The position numbers and the translations under genes are program-made. Below are positions 52,524-56,072 of a DNA stretch of 56,072 nt, one piece after another. Position 1 is the stretch's first letter, and every line of letters begins with the position of its first letter. The notes under the pieces were generated by a model, which searched no databases, was not told where the DNA came from, and was given only the letters and a program-made list of their open reading frames with translations. This stretch comes from Chloroflexota bacterium (GTDB taxonomy: Bacteria > Chloroflexota > Anaerolineae > Anaerolineales > Anaerolineaceae), in contig JAAYKH010000018.1 in assembly GCA_012522475.1 (NCBI GenBank), positions 1-56,072 of the forward strand, in the 5' to 3' direction.

Positions 52524-53581
52524 GGCGCAATTTCCAAAGAAACCATGCCTGATTGCAGTTCTGCCACCATGCCTTCAAATAAGCGTTGACGTCCGGGAGA
52601 TACCAGGCCCATTTGCAGATCCATCAGCACCATTGAAGAAGGTGCCTGTTTTCCAGGAGCAACCGCAAGGAGGTCAAGCCAGAGGGCCTCGAGTGCTGGC
52701 GCCGGGTCCATCGCCAACGTGCCGGCCCAATTGCTTCTGAGAATGTCCGGACTGCGATCGCTGACCACTTTGACACCTAACTCTTCCATATAATCCCGCA
52801 ACTCGGGTGAGAACAACGCCCCGTGCACAAACATCACATCGACACCGATATTCGCATACGAGTCGATTATTGAAACAAAATCGCTGGCCACTGTCGTTAA
52901 GGAAACAATTTCCCATTTGGGGAAGGTGTTATAAGGCGGAAAGACCGGGTGACAGATTCCACAATAAAACCGAGCGCCGACCTGATAACTTTCGGCCAGA
53001 AAATCTCTCATCGGACTTTCTTCTGCAATCAACGCAGCAATCTTATTATCTTTTGAAACGACGGCCGATAAATAGCCCGCCAGGAAAGCTAACTGCTGTG
53101 CTTCGATGCTGGGATCACCAATCACACTGACGTTGTCTGCCACAACTGCGCCGGGGTTACCAATGGTCACAAATGAAAGCCCTGGTTGTTGCGCAGCAAG
53201 GGTATTTAAATCCAGGTTCTGACCCACACCGACCACCACCTGCACTTCCGGGGTAACCATCTCTGGTGTCAACCCCTCCTCAGAGAGGAGTTTCATTGAT
53301 GAGGTTTCAACCAGGTGTTCCAGCATCGCTTGGGTTTGGGTAATTAAAAAGGGGTCAACCTGTTCCCCAATTATTAGCAAGACGGTTGGCTGCGGCTCGG
53401 GGGGCAGTGGCGTTGGGGGCGCTTCCAACGTTGAAAGTATTTCAGTTTCTAACCCGGGTTCTTCCGATGACGGGGTTTCAGAAGGTGCATCGGGAGAACA
53501 GGCCGCCAAACCCACTAAAAGAATGGTGATCAAGATCAAGGTTAATGTTCTGAAAGAAATTTTAATTTTTAACATTGTCAT
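52520..53581 (-). CDS. BMP-family ABC transporter substrate-binding lipoprotein
   Basis: The 353-residue protein has a lipoprotein signal with lipobox LVGLAAC, followed by a Pro/Glu/Thr-rich spacer and a periplasmic-binding-like domain of the BMP/PnrA type (LAFLAGYLSAVVSKDNKIAALIAEE, NIGVDVMFVHGALF). BMP proteins usually bind nucleosides. The canonical BMP N-terminal strand signature is weak, so the ligand is uncertain. No permease or ATPase genes are adjacent, which is unusual for an importer. ATG 53581 is favoured; the upstream frame to 53644 is unlikely. Stop codons overlap with the sugar transferase gene. Confidence 0.72.
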   Translation of the reverse strand: MTMLKIKISFRTLTLILITILLVGLAACSPDAPSETPSSEEPGLETEILSTLEAPPTPLPPEPQPTVLLIIGEQVDPFLITQTQAMLEHLVETSSMKLLSEEGLTPEMVTPEVQVVVGVGQNLDLNTLAAQQPGLSFVTIGNPGAVVADNVSVIGDPSIEAQQLAFLAGYLSAVVSKDNKIAALIAEESPMRDFLAESYQVGARFYCGICHPVFPPYNTFPKWEIVSLTTVASDFVSIIDSYANIGVDVMFVHGALFSPELRDYMEELGVKVVSDRSPDILRSNWAGTLAMDPAPALEALWLDLLAVAPGKQAPSSMVLMDLQMGLVSPGRQRLFEGMVAELQSGMVSLEIAP

Positions 53582-53724
53582 TATTTTACCTTTACTGCCA
53601 ATATAATCCACTACATTAATGACTAACTTGTCAAACATCAGCAATTGTGGGTGGATATATTATAATAAGCAAGTGAATAAGCTTATTTTTAATCAGTTCA
53701 ATTCCACCAAAAAGGTGATTTTCC

Positions 53725-54927
53725 ATGAGTTTACCCAGTAGTGAACGTCTGCCCGGTGATATCAACGATCTTCCCCCGGCACGGCAACGCCATATCCGGC
53801 GCCAACCCCGATCCGTATCCCTGGCAGAGCGACAAATCCTGCTCGATTCAATCATCAAGCTCACCGCGCCCACACTGGCTTTTTTTATCCGGGCACTGCT
53901 CGGCGCGCTAACGTTGGGGAGCGCGCTTTACCTGCAAAACCTGGCACTGCTGATCGTCGCCATTGTGATTTTTCCGGTGCCGGCACCCCTGTTTGGATTG
54001 GCGCTCTACCCGCCGACCCTCAAGATTAAACATGCATTGAAGGCGCTGGTCAGCCTGCTGGTATTGATCGCACTTGTTTTTTCTGCTGGTCTGGTCGCCG
54101 GTGTATTTCAGACCTTTGGCTACCCCGATCCCTTGGGGCTCTTCCGTTTCACAGCGCTCTACTGGCTCGATTTAGCCATCGTAGGCATTAGTGCCTTTAT
54201 TAGCCCGCTGATCCTGCTACGGCAGGGTAAAAACCCGCGCGAGCTGGGTGTTTTACTTTCTTATACACTGCTGGTGCCTTTTGCGTTGTTCGGGTTTGGA
54301 TTGAGCAATGGAAACCCGGCGCTTTGGTACGGAGCGCTTTTTGTCGGCTTTGAGCACTTTGGCCTGGCATTGCTTTTGGCCGTTTTTTCCTTTGTTATTT
54401 TAGGTTTCTCGCCAAAAAAGCCTTTGGGGTGGCTGATTGTAGTCGCTGCTCTGGCAGTCTTCCTGGCGGTAACCAGCATCGGGATAAATTACCCTGTGCG
54501 TCAAACCCAAAGTGTACCGCTAACGGTACCAACGGTCACCCACCCGGCTTTGTCATCAGAAATCCCTGTCGATCCAACCAAACCGGTTAAAACAAATACC
54601 GTCGCTCCGACCGAAACCCCAATCATCCCCACCTCTGCCGCCACCCACACACCCAGCCCGTCGCCGTTAATCACAGCCACAACCACCCCGGGGTCAATTG
54701 CACGGTGGGGTGTGGTCAAATCAGATGTGGGTGTGGTCATCCGGAAAAACCCGGCTTTTGACGCAGAAATTGTCACCTATGCGAATAACGGCGACCCTGT
54801 TGAAATCTTTGGCGAAACAACCGCCCCCAATGGGCTGCGCTGGTATCAGGTACTGACTGACACCGGACAATCTGGTTGGGTGTTGAGCTCCTTATTGCAG
54901 ATCCAAACCACTGCACCCGCAGATTAA
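53725..54927 (+). CDS. Multi-pass membrane protein with C-terminal SH3-like domain
   Basis: The 400-residue protein has a basic N-terminal region (residues 1-45, rich in Arg), six to eight membrane helices (about 50-260), a Thr/Pro-rich linker (about 275-325), and an extracellular SH3b domain (VVKSDVGVVIRKNPAF ... GNDPVEIFGETTAPNGLRWYQVLTDTGQSGWVLSSLL-like pattern). SH3b domains often bind peptidoglycan. The membrane part has no recognised family. ATG 53725 has AAAGGTGAT upstream. It may sense or anchor to the cell wall, which is inference. Confidence 0.75.
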   Translation: MSLPSSERLPGDINDLPPARQRHIRRQPRSVSLAERQILLDSIIKLTAPTLAFFIRALLGALTLGSALYLQNLALLIVAIVIFPVPAPLFGLALYPPTLKIKHALKALVSLLVLIALVFSAGLVAGVFQTFGYPDPLGLFRFTALYWLDLAIVGISAFISPLILLRQGKNPRELGVLLSYTLLVPFALFGFGLSNGNPALWYGALFVGFEHFGLALLLAVFSFVILGFSPKKPLGWLIVVAALAVFLAVTSIGINYPVRQTQSVPLTVPTVTHPALSSEIPVDPTKPVKTNTVAPTETPIIPTSAATHTPSPSPLITATTTPGSIARWGVVKSDVGVVIRKNPAFDAEIVTYANNGDPVEIFGETTAPNGLRWYQVLTDTGQSGWVLSSLLQIQTTAPAD

Positions 54928-54961
54928 CGCGTAAGGCTCACAGAACTCAGAGGTATGTCGA

Positions 54962-56032
54962 TCAATCCGTGCTGATATCAGCAAGTATGACCAGATTTTG
55001 CTGAGGGACAGTGATTTCTTCCCCGAGATCAAGCTGAACAACAGCCGCAGGCTGCGCAAGGCCGCTTTCAAAAAGCAGATCCCCCTCCGGTAAAGCCAGT
55101 ACTGCGCCAGTTATGCCCCAATGCCCCCCGGCAAACACCCGCACTTTTTGACCCACTGCCAGGGCTTGTTGCACACCCAACGCATCCGGCCTGGCCTCGC
55201 CGCTCGCCGGGATGAGCGCCTCTGGGCGCATGCCGGTATGTGCATCAACCGCGCTCGCATTAAGGCATACAGATTTTCCAGCATGTGGTCTCAACCAGTT
55301 CAGCAGGGATGAATCGGGCTGACCCACGCCAAACCCCTGCATGAGGATAATAGGAACTGGCATTGCATTAGCAACAGTAAGCAAATCAGGCGGCATCCAT
55401 CCGATAATCAGCCCCCCCGAACTGCGTGTACCAAACCATCTGAGCGTCTCTGCGTCCATACAGGATCCGGCTGCGATCACCATGCCCTCACCCCTCCCGG
55501 AGAGCATATCCGGCGTCAGGGGGCGACTCCAGCTCACCTCGAGATTCTGCAGTTCACCCATACCAATGGCCTCATTCCCCCAGAGCCCTTGCAACAAAAA
55601 ACCAGAAGCGGAGATGACCGCGCCATGGCCTGGAAATATGGTTTGGACAACGCCGGTCATTCCTGCTTTAACCTGGATCGATCGATGCTCGATCTCAAAA
55701 ACCGCTTTGCCCTGATGAAGCCCGGTAAACCGCCCGTTTAGCGGGGCACGAACCAGGCGAGACAAGGTATCGGTTATTTGCGCAAGTATATCACCTTCGT
55801 GCAGATATTCGCCGGGCTCTCTCACCAGGCATGCTCTGACCGCCAGAGGGTCAACACCCAAACGATCGGCAATGTCGACCATGATAATTCGTGCGGGTAC
55901 AAGCGTTTCTGCAATCACATCGTCGGGCAAAACCTGTTGACCTTCATAAACCAAAACCTCTCCAGGGTATTTCAACCGGCGTATTCGCTGGATTTCCATC
56001 AAAGCGCTAGCCCTGACAACGGGTAACAACAT
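54962..56032 (-). CDS. Uncharacterised protein with barrel-sandwich-hybrid-like domain
   Basis: The 356-residue soluble protein has no signal peptide. Residues about 30-140 resemble a lipoyl/biotin-like barrel-sandwich hybrid: GEVLVYEGQQVLPDDVIAET, EGDILAQITDTLSRLVRAP and GRFTGLHQGKAVFEIE. The middle (about 150-250) has several glycine-rich strands, and the C-terminal part includes a short KOW-like segment (VGQKVRVFAGGHWGITGAVL). I do not recognise a named family. ATG 56032 overlaps the TGA of an upstream gene (TGATG), with GGGAGAG as ribosome-binding site, so it is the distal gene of an operon that begins outside the window. Confidence 0.65.
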   Translation of the reverse strand: MLLPVVRASALMEIQRIRRLKYPGEVLVYEGQQVLPDDVIAETLVPARIIMVDIADRLGVDPLAVRACLVREPGEYLHEGDILAQITDTLSRLVRAPLNGRFTGLHQGKAVFEIEHRSIQVKAGMTGVVQTIFPGHGAVISASGFLLQGLWGNEAIGMGELQNLEVSWSRPLTPDMLSGRGEGMVIAAGSCMDAETLRWFGTRSSGGLIIGWMPPDLLTVANAMPVPIILMQGFGVGQPDSSLLNWLRPHAGKSVCLNASAVDAHTGMRPEALIPASGEARPDALGVQQALAVGQKVRVFAGGHWGITGAVLALPEGDLLFESGLAQPAAVVQLDLGEEITVPQQNLVILADISTD

Positions 56033-56072
56033 CAACGCTCTCCCAACTCAATCATCAACGCGCAACATACGC
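56031..56072 (-). CDS. 3' end of a gene entering from the right edge
   Basis: Thirteen codons ending ...ALMIELGER and TGA at 56031-56033 lie just before the unknown gene at 54962-56032, sharing the TGATG overlap. Too little is present to identify it; the overlap implies translational coupling. Confidence 0.3.

Noticed and set aside
1-56072. Search for CRISPR arrays, insertion sequences, prophage genes and rRNA
   Set aside because: No regularly spaced direct repeats, intact transposase, phage structural genes or rRNA segments were seen by eye.

Overview
The window looks like chromosomal DNA of an anaerobic Chloroflexota bacterium, most likely class Anaerolineae. The reasons are the moderate GC content, frequent TTG and GTG starts behind strong GGAGG sites, Thr/Pro-rich TPT-type linkers in envelope proteins, a Gram-positive-type LexA box (CGAAC-N4-GTTCG), T-box leaders on synthetase genes and the overall gene content. 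This is inference from content; no 16S gene is present.

Layout. 1-12.1 kb: the start of birA running off the left edge, a DUF362 protein, a HAD phosphatase, trpS, a DUF885 protein, an alpha/beta hydrolase, a GH3 beta-glucosidase, a glycosyltransferase-methyltransferase fusion and an aldo/keto reductase. 12.3-18.6 kb: pheS-pheT and thrS on the minus strand, each unit behind its own promoter and T-box leader. 18.7-25 kb: an Fpg/Nei-like protein lacking the catalytic proline, tRNA-Val, an AMMECR1 protein, a DUF4173 membrane protein and an SLC13/RCK transporter gene broken by a frameshift. 25.1-28 kb: an fmdB-csoR-osmC operon under a palindromic operator, a YitT protein, and lexA with an autoregulatory SOS box.

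28-33.7 kb is the conserved translation cluster on the minus strand, in transcription order: tRNA-Thr(TGT), tRNA-Tyr, tRNA-Thr(GGT), tuf, rpmG, tRNA-Trp, secE, nusG, rplK, rplA, an L10-leader region, rplJ, rplL and a terminator. A 38-39 nt leader is duplicated before rplK and rplA and is a candidate L1 autoregulatory site. 33.9-42.2 kb holds an FkbM methyltransferase, a dCMP deaminase, an ABC exporter whose permease gene carries two lesions, a cell-wall set (amidase_3 and two L,D-transpeptidases), an unknown protein and a YbbN-like thioredoxin.

42.3-45.0 kb is an AT-rich accessory patch: a serine-recombinase C-terminal remnant, a DUF1801 protein and an AbiEi/AbiEii type IV toxin-antitoxin pair whose promoter is bracketed by related inverted repeats. 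45.1-56 kb returns to core-like genes: an RlmD/TrmA-type RNA methyltransferase, a class V aminotransferase, a K+/H+ antiporter, a two-component system, a sugar transferase, a BMP-family lipoprotein, a membrane/SH3 protein and an unknown protein that begins on the stop codon of a gene running off the right edge.

I found no CRISPR array, intact transposase or clear phage module. The best leads are the duplicated rplK/rplA leader, the CstR-like regulator with its operator, the proline-less Fpg homologue, the AbiE operator architecture, and two interrupted transport genes that could be pseudogenes, phase-variable loci or assembly errors.
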